The notes under the pieces: generated by a model
The model's input: the letters and a program-made list of their open reading frames with translations, nothing else
Database searches by the model: none
What the model was told of the DNA's origin: nothing
Shown: one piece after another, positions 8,280 through 16,652 of the stretch
How positions within the stretch are numbered: position 1 is the stretch's first letter
Layout: the number at the start of each line of letters is the position of its first letter
Assembly (NCBI GenBank): GCA_024742475.1
Contig: JANSYI010000031.1
Coordinates: 44,142-108,141 of the forward strand
DNA length: 64,000 nt
Source of the DNA: a bacterium
GTDB taxonomy: Bacteria; Myxococcota_A; Polyangia; Nannocystales; Nannocystaceae
Reading direction: 5' to 3'
Position numbers and translations under genes: made by a program

Positions 8280-9049
8280 CAGTCTCGCCCGGAGGCCTCT
8301 GGCGCGGGTCGGTCCGACTCGGGCGTGAGATGGATGGAGACCATCAACCGCATCAGGTTCTTGAGGACCCGCGGCACGCGAGCCGCAAGGCGGATCGAAG
8401 GCGCCCGCTTCTCGTTGAGTTCGATCGGGATCTCGGTGCAGCGGCGTCCCGCCCGTTGGGCCCGAATCACGAACTCGCTGGCGAAGACGTCGAACTCGAC
8501 GACGCAGCCGGCCACGATCGGGAGCAACGGCGCTCGCGCGAACGCCTTGAGCCCGTGCGTATCGGTGCCTCGGAACCCGAGCGTGACCCGCAGCAGTCCG
8601 TTGTAGGCGACGGTCGCGACGCGGCGCTTGAGCGGTCGCTGGTCGTTGGCGCCACGCATCGCCTTCGAGCCGATGACCAACTCCGCATCGCCGGCCCGCA
8701 GCACGCCGAGTGCACGCGCGTGGAAATCGAGGTCGCAAAGGTCGATCTCCTCGCAGATGACGTAGCGACCCAACGCGCGGTAGATACCCTCCCGCAGCGC
8801 GCCACCGTAGTTCGGCTCGGGGTAGCTGAACGAGCTCACTTCGGCGAAGCGCTCGCCGAGCTCCGCCGCCAGCTCGGGCGTACCGTCATTGCTGCCGTTC
8901 TCGGCGAGGATGACCTCGAAGGCTCCCTGCCCGACCAGCACGCGAAGCCCCTGCACCAAGTCCTCGACGCTCCGAGCCAGGATCTCCGACTCGTTGTAGA
9001 TCGGGATGACGACGCTGACCTCGGGGGCGTCGTTCAGGCGTTGAGCCAC
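8279..9049 (-). CDS. Family 2 glycosyltransferase
   Basis: 256 residues. The GTG at 9049 is chosen because GGAGG lies 7 bases upstream; this places the start 16 bases inside the preceding gene. GT2 signatures are EVSVVIPIYNESE at the N-terminus, AENGSNDGT, and the metal-binding region around EEIDLCDLDF (a DxD-like acidic patch). The C-terminal part resembles dolichyl-phosphate-mannose synthase-like enzymes but has no clear membrane helices. It probably adds a sugar to a lipid or polysaccharide acceptor that the neighbouring deacetylase and oxidoreductase also modify. Confidence 0.85.
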   Translation of the reverse strand: MAQRLNDAPEVSVVIPIYNESEILARSVEDLVQGLRVLVGQGAFEVILAENGSNDGTPELAAELGERFAEVSSFSYPEPNYGGALREGIYRALGRYVICEEIDLCDLDFHARALGVLRAGDAELVIGSKAMRGANDQRPLKRRVATVAYNGLLRVTLGFRGTDTHGLKAFARAPLLPIVAGCVVEFDVFASEFVIRAQRAGRRCTEIPIELNEKRAPSIRLAARVPRVLKNLMRLMVSIHLTPESDRPAPEASGRD

Positions 9050-10353
9050 TGCGCGGCCTCCATTCCGGCGAGGATGCTGTCTTCCATCGAGTTGTAGATC
9101 CACGCCCCGTAGCGGCCGCAGCTGCGAATGCCGAGGCCCTCGAGATGATCGAACAGCGCATCTCGGGCGCCGGCGTAGGCATGGTCGAACACGACGTAGG
9201 CATACTCGATGTCGTGCACGTCCGCGAACGCGACGTCGTCCGGGCTCGCCAGCGCCCCCATCTGCGCCAGCGCAGCGAAGATCGCGGGGAGGTCGGGCGG
9301 CTCGTCGCGGTCCGCGAGCTCGACGTACAGCGACCCGCACCCCGGCGGCGCCATGGCCTGCAGCGCGTTGGAGTAGCAGCCCACCCGGAAGAAGGGCGTC
9401 TGCGGATCGGGCACGTAGACCCAATGCTCGTCCATGGGGACCTGGCTGCGCGTTCCGACGTCGAGGTAGCGCCACCGCACCCAACGCAGCTTGCCCGCAG
9501 CCTCCGCAAGGGCGTCGGGGATGCCGTCGATGCGCTTGACCAGCTCGGGAAGCGGCAGCGTCGAGACGAGGCGGTCGTAGCTCCTGACGCCCCCTTCGGC
9601 GGTGTGGACTCTCCGCGCGATGGGGTCGATGCGCGTCACGTCGGTGCTCAGACGCACGGTGGCAGAGGCGGCGCGGGCCGCCCGGTCGAGCGCGCGAGGC
9701 AGCGCGTCGATGCCCCCGGCGGTGGGATAGAGGTAGCGGACGTTGTAGCCCAGCCCTTCTTGGCGGAGGCCGATAGCGCCCCCGACGACCTGCCGCACGT
9801 CGGGCATCGGAACGAAGCGCGAGATCCAGTCCGGCGTGAGGTCGTCGTACGCCTCGCCCCACAGCTTGCGGTTGTAGGGGATGAAGAAGTGCTCGGCGAT
9901 GCCCCGCCCAAAGCGCGCGACCGCGAAGTCTTCGAACGTGCGCGGTGTCGCGGCGCTCGGCGACGATGCAGCGACCTGCGCTTCGATGAACGTCGCGAGG
10001 CATTCCTGCACCACGGGCAGCGGAAGCCCGTGCAGGTTGGCCTGGAACGGATAGGGGAGCATCACGCCGTGGGTGTAGATCCCGGTCTTCCGCTCGATTT
10101 CGACGAGATCTCCAGCGGCGAACACCTCGTCGGCCAACGCGCGGACCCGATCATCGCGCAGATGCAGCCAGTGCCCTGTGACGTCGAAGGTGTAGCCGTC
10201 GCGGCGGCGGCTGCGAGCCTTGCCGCCGACTTCCGGCGCGCGCTCGAACACCGTCACAGGCGTCGAATCGGCGCGTGCGGCATGAAGCGCAGCCGACAAC
10301 CCGGTCAGACCAGCGCCCAAGATCAGATGACCGTGCTCGGTGTCCTCGGACAA
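9034..10353 (-). CDS. FAD-dependent amine oxidase/UDP-galactopyranose-mutase-like oxidoreductase
   Basis: 439 residues starting with a Rossmann FAD-binding strand-turn-helix (LILGAGLTGLSAAL, 10-23), followed by the ERAPEVGGKARS motif typical of the amine oxidase, phytoene desaturase and UDP-galactopyranose mutase superfamily. A GHWLHL segment follows near 60. Proteins of this type occur in glycan operons with GT2 enzymes and deacetylases, which is the case here, so a sugar-nucleotide or glycan substrate is more likely than an amine; that is inference. The gene is divergent from the pseudokinase gene across 91 bases, which must hold promoters for both. Confidence 0.75.
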   Translation of the reverse strand: MSEDTEHGHLILGAGLTGLSAALHAARADSTPVTVFERAPEVGGKARSRRRDGYTFDVTGHWLHLRDDRVRALADEVFAAGDLVEIERKTGIYTHGVMLPYPFQANLHGLPLPVVQECLATFIEAQVAASSPSAATPRTFEDFAVARFGRGIAEHFFIPYNRKLWGEAYDDLTPDWISRFVPMPDVRQVVGGAIGLRQEGLGYNVRYLYPTAGGIDALPRALDRAARAASATVRLSTDVTRIDPIARRVHTAEGGVRSYDRLVSTLPLPELVKRIDGIPDALAEAAGKLRWVRWRYLDVGTRSQVPMDEHWVYVPDPQTPFFRVGCYSNALQAMAPPGCGSLYVELADRDEPPDLPAIFAALAQMGALASPDDVAFADVHDIEYAYVVFDHAYAGARDALFDHLEGLGIRSCGRYGAWIYNSMEDSILAGMEAAQWLNA

Positions 10354-10444
10354 TGGAGGAACGATACCGGCCCACAGCCAGGGCGCAAAACGGCCGCCGA
10401 GCGGCGCTTTACAGGCGGATCAGGCGCATGCACACTGCACATCA

Positions 10445-11410
10445 ATGGAGCTGCGCAGCCTCGGCAAGTACCGACTCGTCTCCGAGCTCCCAGGCGCCGG
10501 CGAGTCATGCCGGGTGTACCTGGTCCGCCACGAGGACGAGCCGACGGAGGAGCGACCCACCTACGTGGCAAAGCTCTTCCAGCCGCCCCGCTCGTCCGTT
10601 GGTGCAGATGCCGCCCGTCGCAAGGCCGCGTTCGAGCACGAGGTCAAGATGCTCCAGTCGATCAATCACCCCTCGTGCCCGACCGTGCACGCATCAGGTG
10701 ATCAGGACGGCATCCCCTACGTCGTGATGGATCGCGTCGACGGCGTCGCGCTCTCGACCCTGCTCGGGCACGACGAGGGGCACCCGCGTCAGCTCACGAA
10801 GGAAGTCGCGGTCTACATCATGGGCCAGCTCGCCGACGCGCTCCGCCATCTGCACACCATGGAGTTCATGGACGATGAGGGCCCCACCCCACTCGGCCTG
10901 GTCCACCGCAACATCAACCCGAGCAACATCATGGTCTCGCGCAATGGCGACGCCGTGATGATCGGCTTCGGGCGTTCGCGCAGCGCGTGGCTGCCCAGCG
11001 AGCACGACGAGCCGACCGCAGGCGACCTGGCCTACATGGCGCCCGAGCGCATTCAGCCCGGCGGCGAGGCCAACCAGAGCACCGACCTGTTCTCGATGGC
11101 CGTGATGCTGTGGGAGATGCTTCGCGGCCAGCGGTGCCTCGCGGGCGAAACGGACGCGCAGACCCGGGAGAACATCACCCGCTTCGACATCAGCCAGGCG
11201 AGTCGGCGCGTCTCCGGCCTCTCGCCCAAGCTCTCCGAAATCGTCCGCAAGAACCTCGACCGCGACCCGGGCCGCCGTTACACGGGCGCATATCAGATGC
11301 TCCAGCGGTTGGCACAGAGCCCCGAGGCCCAGTTCGCCGAGCAGAGCCGCGCCGCGCTCGGAGAGGCGGTCGCCACCATGACGGGCCGCATCGAAGCAGC
11401 GCAGGGCTGA
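10445..11410 (+). CDS. Ser/Thr pseudokinase
   Basis: 321 residues from the ATG at 10445, made of a protein-kinase fold and a short tail, with no membrane segment. The beta-3 Lys (YVAKLF, residue 43), an alpha-C Glu (FEHEVKML) and the APE motif (MAPERIQP) remain. The catalytic loop reads HRNINPSN instead of HRDxxxxN, and the metal-binding DFG reads GFG (MIGFGRS). Loss of both Asp residues predicts no phosphotransfer; ATP binding may persist. It is divergent from the glycan operon and 10 bases upstream of a polytopic glycosyltransferase-like gene, so it may be an allosteric or scaffolding regulator of envelope glycan synthesis; that role is inferred from position only. Confidence 0.85.
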   Translation: MELRSLGKYRLVSELPGAGESCRVYLVRHEDEPTEERPTYVAKLFQPPRSSVGADAARRKAAFEHEVKMLQSINHPSCPTVHASGDQDGIPYVVMDRVDGVALSTLLGHDEGHPRQLTKEVAVYIMGQLADALRHLHTMEFMDDEGPTPLGLVHRNINPSNIMVSRNGDAVMIGFGRSRSAWLPSEHDEPTAGDLAYMAPERIQPGGEANQSTDLFSMAVMLWEMLRGQRCLAGETDAQTRENITRFDISQASRRVSGLSPKLSEIVRKNLDRDPGRRYTGAYQMLQRLAQSPEAQFAEQSRAALGEAVATMTGRIEAAQG

Positions 11411-11420
11411 CGTCCTGAAC

Positions 11421-12968
11421 ATGCCTGTCGAAGCGCAGTCCGGCGCCGCCGGGCCACGTCTCGCCTGGTTGCTCGACCTCATCCGCCCCGCTCGTGCATC
11501 GCTGCTTCCGCTCGTCGGGGGGCTGGTGTTCTCGTACGCGTTCTTCGTGGGCGCCCCGGCGTGGAACCAGAACTCGAGGTTCGCGCTGACGCGCGCGCTC
11601 GTCGAGGAACAGACCACCGCAATCGACTCGAGCCACCACGCGACCGGCGACAAGAGCTTTCGCGAAGGCCACTTCTACAGCGACAAAGCGCCGGGCGTGT
11701 CGTTGTTCGCCACGATCCCCTATGCCGGCTACTCCGCCGTCCGAGCGCTTCTGGGCGGCATGCCCCCGACCTTCGCCGTGCAATCGCTCGACCCCAAGGT
11801 CGCAGCACTCGGGACGGCGCTCGACCCCGAGGACCGGCTCCCAGGAGATCGACTCGGCTACAGCCCCTCGTACCGCTTCGCGCTGTACCTGTGCACCTTC
11901 TTCGTCGTCGTGCTGCCCACGGCGGCGCTGGGAGGGAGCGCGACGTTCCTGCTCGCACGGGCGCTGTCGAAGTCGCATCGCGCGGCCGTGGTCGCCACCG
12001 TCACCTATGGGCTGGGCACGCCGGTCTGGGTCTACTCGACGTCGCTGTACGGACACGCGCTGTGCGGAGCGCTCTTGCTATCGGCCTTCGCGGTGCTCGA
12101 GCTCGCTCCGGCCCGTGCGCGTGCGGCCCCCATGACGGCGGGCATGCTGCTCGGCGCGGCCGTGATCACCGAATACCCCGCGGCCGTGGTCGCTGTGGTC
12201 GGTGTGATCTACGCCTGGGCTCGCCGCGGCCGCGTCGACGCCTTGCGCGTCTGCCTGGGCGGCCTCCCTTGGGCGCTCCTGCTCGCCGGCTACCACTGGG
12301 TCGCGTTTGGGAGCCCGCTGGCGACCGGCTACGATTTCGTCTACCGCGCCGAGTTTGCAGAAGGCATGGCGGTCAACTACGGCCTGGGCGCGCCAGATCC
12401 CACCGTCGCGCTCGCGCTGTTGTTCGGAAACTTTCGTGGGCTCTTCTACGTCAGCCCGATCTGCCTCCTCGCGGTGTGGGGGCTCGCTCGCGGCGCGACT
12501 CGGTCGGAGCGCCGCGGGCTGTACATCGTCGCGTCGGTGGTCTTCGTGTACTTCTGGCTCCTCAACGCGGGCTATTACATGTGGGATGGAGGTGCCTCGG
12601 CGGGGCCCCGCCACATGATCCCCGCGCTGGGCTTCGTCGCGCTCGGGATCATCCATGCATGGCGCGCAGTCCCCAAGGCCACGGCGATCTTGCTGGGCGT
12701 GAGCGTCGTGCAGTCACTCCTGCTCGCCGCGGGCAGCCCCGAAGCCGCGCAACATGGCGACCCCTTGTGGGAGTTCGCGCTGGGGCGGCTCGCCGAGGCC
12801 ATGCCGTCGGCGAGCACGGGGCACGCCAACCTCGGGCTCCTGCTCGGGCTGCCCGGCGTGCTCAGCGTGCTGCCGCTGCTGCTGTGCTGGGCCTGGCTGG
12901 CACCGCGGGCGTTTAGAACCGGCCCTGCAACGACAGGCCCGTCCAGCGCGGACCGATCACCGGGGTGA
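11421..12968 (+). CDS. Polytopic membrane protein, GT-C glycosyltransferase-like
   Basis: 515 residues with about ten hydrophobic helices. After the first helix a periplasmic loop contains RFALTRALVEE and HFYSDKAPGVS, an arrangement found in bacterial proteins related to dolichyl-phosphate-mannose mannosyltransferases (PMT/ArnT-like GT-C fold). The catalytic acidic residue expected in the first loop is not clear to me, so enzyme activity is uncertain. A protein of similar organisation is encoded at 18528-20057. It starts 10 bases after the pseudokinase stop, so the two are probably co-transcribed. Its last 56 bases overlap the convergent TPR gene. Confidence 0.7.
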   Translation: MPVEAQSGAAGPRLAWLLDLIRPARASLLPLVGGLVFSYAFFVGAPAWNQNSRFALTRALVEEQTTAIDSSHHATGDKSFREGHFYSDKAPGVSLFATIPYAGYSAVRALLGGMPPTFAVQSLDPKVAALGTALDPEDRLPGDRLGYSPSYRFALYLCTFFVVVLPTAALGGSATFLLARALSKSHRAAVVATVTYGLGTPVWVYSTSLYGHALCGALLLSAFAVLELAPARARAAPMTAGMLLGAAVITEYPAAVVAVVGVIYAWARRGRVDALRVCLGGLPWALLLAGYHWVAFGSPLATGYDFVYRAEFAEGMAVNYGLGAPDPTVALALLFGNFRGLFYVSPICLLAVWGLARGATRSERRGLYIVASVVFVYFWLLNAGYYMWDGGASAGPRHMIPALGFVALGIIHAWRAVPKATAILLGVSVVQSLLLAAGSPEAAQHGDPLWEFALGRLAEAMPSASTGHANLGLLLGLPGVLSVLPLLLCWAWLAPRAFRTGPATTGPSSADRSPG

Positions 12969-13734
12969 GCGTCGCCGCGGCGTTCCCCTCTTCGTCTTCT
13001 TGACGGAGCTTCCGGGCCACGAGGATGTAGCGGATCGCGCCGCCGACGACGAGCGCGCCGCCGATGCCCGCGAGGATGCCACCACGGATCCGAAGGCTGC
13101 GCTGCTCTTCGCGCTCGACCTCGAACGCGCCGTAGTCATCGGCCTCCCGTGGGTCCATGCGTCCGGCGCGTCCGAGGAAGGCGACACCGACACCGAGGCC
13201 CACGACGCCAACACCAACGAGGATCGGCGCAGGGATGTCCTTGTACCAAGCCGGCTCCGATTCGGGCTCCGATTCGGGCTCCGGTTCGGGCTCCGGCTCC
13301 GGCTCCGGCTCCGGCGGGGGAGCGACCTCCGTCCCCGCCGCGAGCTTCTCTGCACACGTGACGAGGGCGTCTTTGACGGCAGCTTCCGCTTCGCTGTCGC
13401 GAGGGAGCAGGTCGAGCGTCTCGTTGTAGAGCGGGACCGCTTCTGCGCACCGGTCGAGCTTGTTGAGCGTCTGCGCGGTCGCGTACAGCACCCCGGCCGT
13501 CCGCTCGAGCTCGAGCGACGCTTCGAGCAGCTCGAGCGCCTCGTCGAACTCTTCGTCGTCGAACTTGTCGAGCCCCTGGTCGTAGAGTTCCTTCGCTCGC
13601 GCGGACCCGGGTGCCATCGATGCGCGGGCGAGCGGAGTGCCTCCACACATCAAGGCGAGCGCGACCACGGCAGCGGCTGTTCGAGACAGGACCAAAGGTA
13701 GCGGCATCATACGAGCCACGGTCGGCACGTGCAT
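12913..13734 (-). CDS. TPR envelope protein with two membrane helices (paralogue A)
   Basis: 273 residues: signal peptide (about 10-39), one or two TPR-like units (AKELYDQGLDKFDDEEFDEA; GVLYATAQTLNKL), a Pro/Glu repeat at about 138-165, a glycine-rich helix (ILVGVGVVGLGVGVAFLG), a short loop, a second helix (ILAGIGGALVVGGAIRYIL) and a C-terminus WTGLSLQGRF ending in Phe. The same plan occurs in the frameshifted copy just upstream (13747-14554) and at 53821-54678. The terminal aromatic and alternating pattern resemble an outer-membrane beta-signal, although no barrel is evident. Start at the first ATG is tentative; ATGs at 13710 and 13707 would also give a signal peptide. Confidence 0.75.
   Translation of the reverse strand: MHVPTVARMMPLPLVLSRTAAAVVALALMCGGTPLARASMAPGSARAKELYDQGLDKFDDEEFDEALELLEASLELERTAGVLYATAQTLNKLDRCAEAVPLYNETLDLLPRDSEAEAAVKDALVTCAEKLAAGTEVAPPPEPEPEPEPEPEPESEPESEPAWYKDIPAPILVGVGVVGLGVGVAFLGRAGRMDPREADDYGAFEVEREEQRSLRIRGGILAGIGGALVVGGAIRYILVARKLRQEDEEGNAAATLTPVIGPRWTGLSLQGRF
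13253..13315. repeat. In-gene short tandem repeat coding Glu-Pro/Glu-Ser
   Basis: Successive copies of 12-base (GGCTCCGATTCG-type) then 6-base (GGCTCC-type) units inside the TPR gene encode an alternating Glu-Pro, then Glu-Ser tract linking the TPR part to the membrane helices. Unit sizes are multiples of three, so length changes would keep the frame and only vary linker length. Confidence 0.75.
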
Positions 13735-13746
13735 GGTCGGAGTGGA

Positions 13747-14554
13747 TCAGAAACGTCCGCCAACGGAGATCCCCGCCCAGCGAGGGCCCAAGGTCGGCGC
13801 AACGGCGGTTCGGGATCGGCGGTCTCGGGCCCCGAGCACGGCATACCGGATCGCGCCGGTCAGCAGGAGCGCAGCTCCGACCCCGAGGATGACGCCCCCT
13901 TGAATCTGCAGCCGACGCACGCGATCTCCCTTGGCCGCGAACTCGTCGTATTGCTCGGGTTGTCGAGCGTTCTCATCGGAGGCCTGCTTGAGGAAGTAGC
14001 CACCCAGACCGACTCCGATCGCACCCACGCCGATGAGCACCGGGGCGTAGGGGTCGACGTACCAGCGCTTGACGGGCTCCTTGGGAGGCTCGTCGACCTG
14101 TTCGACGGGATCGGAGCCCTCGTCGCCGGCGTCGTCCGAGTCGATGACCGGAGCGACCACGGGGTTCTCGTCCTCCTCGGCCATCTTCTCTGCGCACACG
14201 ACCAGGACGTTCTTGACTGCGATCTCGGCCTCGCTGCCCGGGTCGACCTGCGTGAGGACCTCCTTGTAGATAGATCGGCACCGCCTCTCGACAGCGCCCC
14301 AACCGGTTGAGGCTCTGTCCCTTGGTGAACAGCGCCTCGGTACTGCGCTGGATCGCCAAGGAGGCATCGAGCTGCTCGAGCGCACCTTCGAGGTCGCCCG
14401 ACTCGTAGAGCTCGACGCCTCGTTCGAAGAGCGCCTTCGCCTCGGGGTCGTCGATCGGGATCGGGGCCGCAGACGCCGACGTGGGGACCGCGATGCTGAG
14501 CGCGAGCATCAGCGCGAGGGCGCGAGGGAGGGAGGGTCTGGCCGTGCGTCTCAA
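13747..14554 (-). pseudogene. TPR envelope protein (paralogue B), frameshifted by a 4-base duplication
   Basis: Two reading frames together give a full-length relative of the downstream TPR protein. The first (from about 14554) encodes a signal peptide ending ASA and the TPR part (ALFERGVELYESGDLEGALE). The second encodes the Glu/Asp/Pro linker, two glycine-rich helices and the C-terminus WAGISVGGRF. The frame changes at 14267-14275, where TAGATAGAT contains a tandem repeat of four bases; deleting one copy restores AVPIYKEVLTQ across the junction. As it stands, translation would run off-frame to a stop at 13973. It could be a real recent mutation, a slippage-switchable site or a sequencing error. 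The TTG start at 14554 is a guess. Confidence 0.75.
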
Positions 14555-14682
14555 GGTCAGCGTGCCTACGATGATGCCCAATGAACGCGGTGCTCGTCGA
14601 GGCCCGTGCGGCCCAGGGGTGCAACCCACGGGCGCGGTGCGAGTCCTCAGAGGCCGGGCTCGAGCACTGGCCCAAGCTCCGG

Positions 14683-16434
14683 CTAGAGCCCAGGCAGACG
14701 GGCGGAGTTCTCGTCGTAGCTGGGCTTCTTCTTCTTGGGCTCGGGGGGCGGCTCGGGCGCGGACTTCGGCGTCTTCTTGCCCTTGCGCCCCTTGGTCCCA
14801 CCCTTTGCGGGCGACCGCGGAGACCTCGGCTTGGACGGCTTGGACGACTTGTCCGGGTTTTGGCCCGCCGAGTTGGGCTTGGCCGGCTTCGACGTCGCCG
14901 GGCTGGCCGGTTCGGAGCCTGGTTGACCTTCGGCCTTCGCACCTCCGGAGGGGGCGGAGGGGGCGGAGGGGGCGGAGGAAGCGGACGAGGGCTCTTCGCC
15001 ACCGGGGTCATCGGACGGCGAGGCGGAGTCGGCCGAATCCGCCCGGGGGGAGACCTCCCCGGCCTCGGGCGTGCCCGCAGGCTCGACCGCTTCGAGTGAC
15101 GAGGCGGAGGGATCGGGCGCGACCTGTGGGTCCGCCGATTTGCCCGGCGCCAGATCGGTCTCTTGGGCCGCAGCGGCGTCGGAGTCACCGACGGGGTCGT
15201 CGGCCCCGCCGAACGCCATGTACGCGCCGCCACCCAAGGCGAGGGTGAGCAGGAAGCCGGCACCGAGCGCGATGGCCGGGTTGCGTCGGGGCACCGCAGA
15301 GCCCGAGAACGAGATGTCGGTCCCCGAGTGGCCTCCGTCGTCCTGGATGATTCCCGGGGTGGGCTCGGCGTGCAGCCGGACCTCGCTGGGCGTGAGATCG
15401 GAGATCCCCTCCGGCGGGCTGCTGGGCGAGACGATCATCGTGCCGCCGGGGAAGTCCGCCGCGGGGGCCATCGCCATCTCGGCGGTCGCCGCTTTGATTT
15501 CTTCGTCGAAGAGGTTCCGCATGAAGCGACCCATGCGGGCCGACGACACGGGCAACCTCGCCTCGCGAGCGAAGTCCTCGAGATCGATCTGCAGGTCGAT
15601 CGCGGTGGGGTAGCGGCTCTCCGCGTCGACCGAGAGCGCGCGCATGACGATCGCTTCGAGCTCGGGCGGGTACTCGGGTCGCACCGAGCTCGGCGGCGGC
15701 ACGTCGGCTTTCGCCACCCGATTGAGGATCGCGAACTCGTTCTCCCCGGCGAAGAGGCGCTTCCCGGTGGTGAGCTCCCACAGCAGCGTGCCGATCGAGA
15801 AGATGTCGCTGCGGCGGTCGACCGCCTCGCCCCGACACTGCTCGGGGGACATGTACGGGATCTTGCCCTTGAGCGTGCCCGCAATGGTCGAGACTTGAGC
15901 CGCAGCCGCCTTGGCGATGCCGAAGTCGACGACCTTCACGTCGCCCTCGTACGTCACGAGCACGTTGGACGGAGACACGTCTCGGTGGACGATTCCAAGC
16001 GGGCGACCGTCGGTACCGACCTTCTCGTGAGCGTGGTGCAGCCCACCTGCCATCCCCATGATGATGTGCAGGATGTGTGCGAGCGGGATGGGCGTCTGCT
16101 TGCGCCGCGCCGCGCGAACGAGGCGACGCAGATCCTGCCCTTGGATGTACTCCATCGTGAAGAAGTACGTGCCGCCTTCTTCTCCGATATCGTAGACCTG
16201 GACGATGTTGGGGTGATGCAGCGTCGCGGCGAGCCGCGCCTCGGCGAGGAACATTCGAATGAAGTCGTCACTCGATGCGTGCTGCGGGAGGATGCGCTTG
16301 AGGACGACCTGCTTTTCGAACCCGTGAATCGCTTGCGCGCGCGCGAGGAAAATTTCCGCCATGCCGCCCGTCGCGATCCGACGGAGCAGTTGATATTTGC
16401 CGAGACGAGCCCCTTGCGACCCGCCCGACAGCAT
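14683..16434 (-). CDS. Transmembrane Ser/Thr protein kinase (PknB-like)
   Basis: 583 residues from the ATG at 16434, chosen because AAGGGG lies 8 bases upstream; the frame is open further back without a good site. An active kinase domain fills about 12-280: glycine loop (RIATGGMAEIF), catalytic Lys46 (VVLKRI), HRDVSPSN near 150, DFG near 170 and MSPEQCRG. After a linker there is one membrane helix (about 382-402, PAIALGAGFLLTLALGGG). The outer part is a 180-residue Asp/Ser/Pro then Pro/Lys-rich low-complexity tail with no fold, of the kind that may contact cell wall polymer. It is divergent from the EAL protein gene. Confidence 0.88.
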   Translation of the reverse strand: MLSGGSQGARLGKYQLLRRIATGGMAEIFLARAQAIHGFEKQVVLKRILPQHASSDDFIRMFLAEARLAATLHHPNIVQVYDIGEEGGTYFFTMEYIQGQDLRRLVRAARRKQTPIPLAHILHIIMGMAGGLHHAHEKVGTDGRPLGIVHRDVSPSNVLVTYEGDVKVVDFGIAKAAAAQVSTIAGTLKGKIPYMSPEQCRGEAVDRRSDIFSIGTLLWELTTGKRLFAGENEFAILNRVAKADVPPPSSVRPEYPPELEAIVMRALSVDAESRYPTAIDLQIDLEDFAREARLPVSSARMGRFMRNLFDEEIKAATAEMAMAPAADFPGGTMIVSPSSPPEGISDLTPSEVRLHAEPTPGIIQDDGGHSGTDISFSGSAVPRRNPAIALGAGFLLTLALGGGAYMAFGGADDPVGDSDAAAAQETDLAPGKSADPQVAPDPSASSLEAVEPAGTPEAGEVSPRADSADSASPSDDPGGEEPSSASSAPSAPSAPSGGAKAEGQPGSEPASPATSKPAKPNSAGQNPDKSSKPSKPRSPRSPAKGGTKGRKGKKTPKSAPEPPPEPKKKKPSYDENSARLPGL

Positions 16435-16652
16435 CGGCGAAACCCCTTGCACCTGCGCACGATTGTACTGATTTCGCGGGGTCACGATCAAGCGCGCGCA
16501 GCGCGGCATCGCGCGAACCGGAGGAGGTACGTCGACCTGCGCGGTTTCGTACATGGGGTCTCAAATGTCCCCCTGGTCACTTCTTCACGCCCGATTCCGG
16601 CCGGATCCCACGCTCAAGGGGGACCAGGAGCCGACGATGACCGCCTCGAGCG

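Noticed and set aside
7395..10353. Glycan operon considered as a complete capsule or secondary-metabolite cluster
   Set aside because: Only three biosynthetic genes are present, with no polymerase, flippase, export or assembly-line enzymes nearby.
10445..11410. Annotation as an active Ser/Thr kinase
   Set aside because: HRD is HRN and DFG is GFG; both essential Asp residues are lost.
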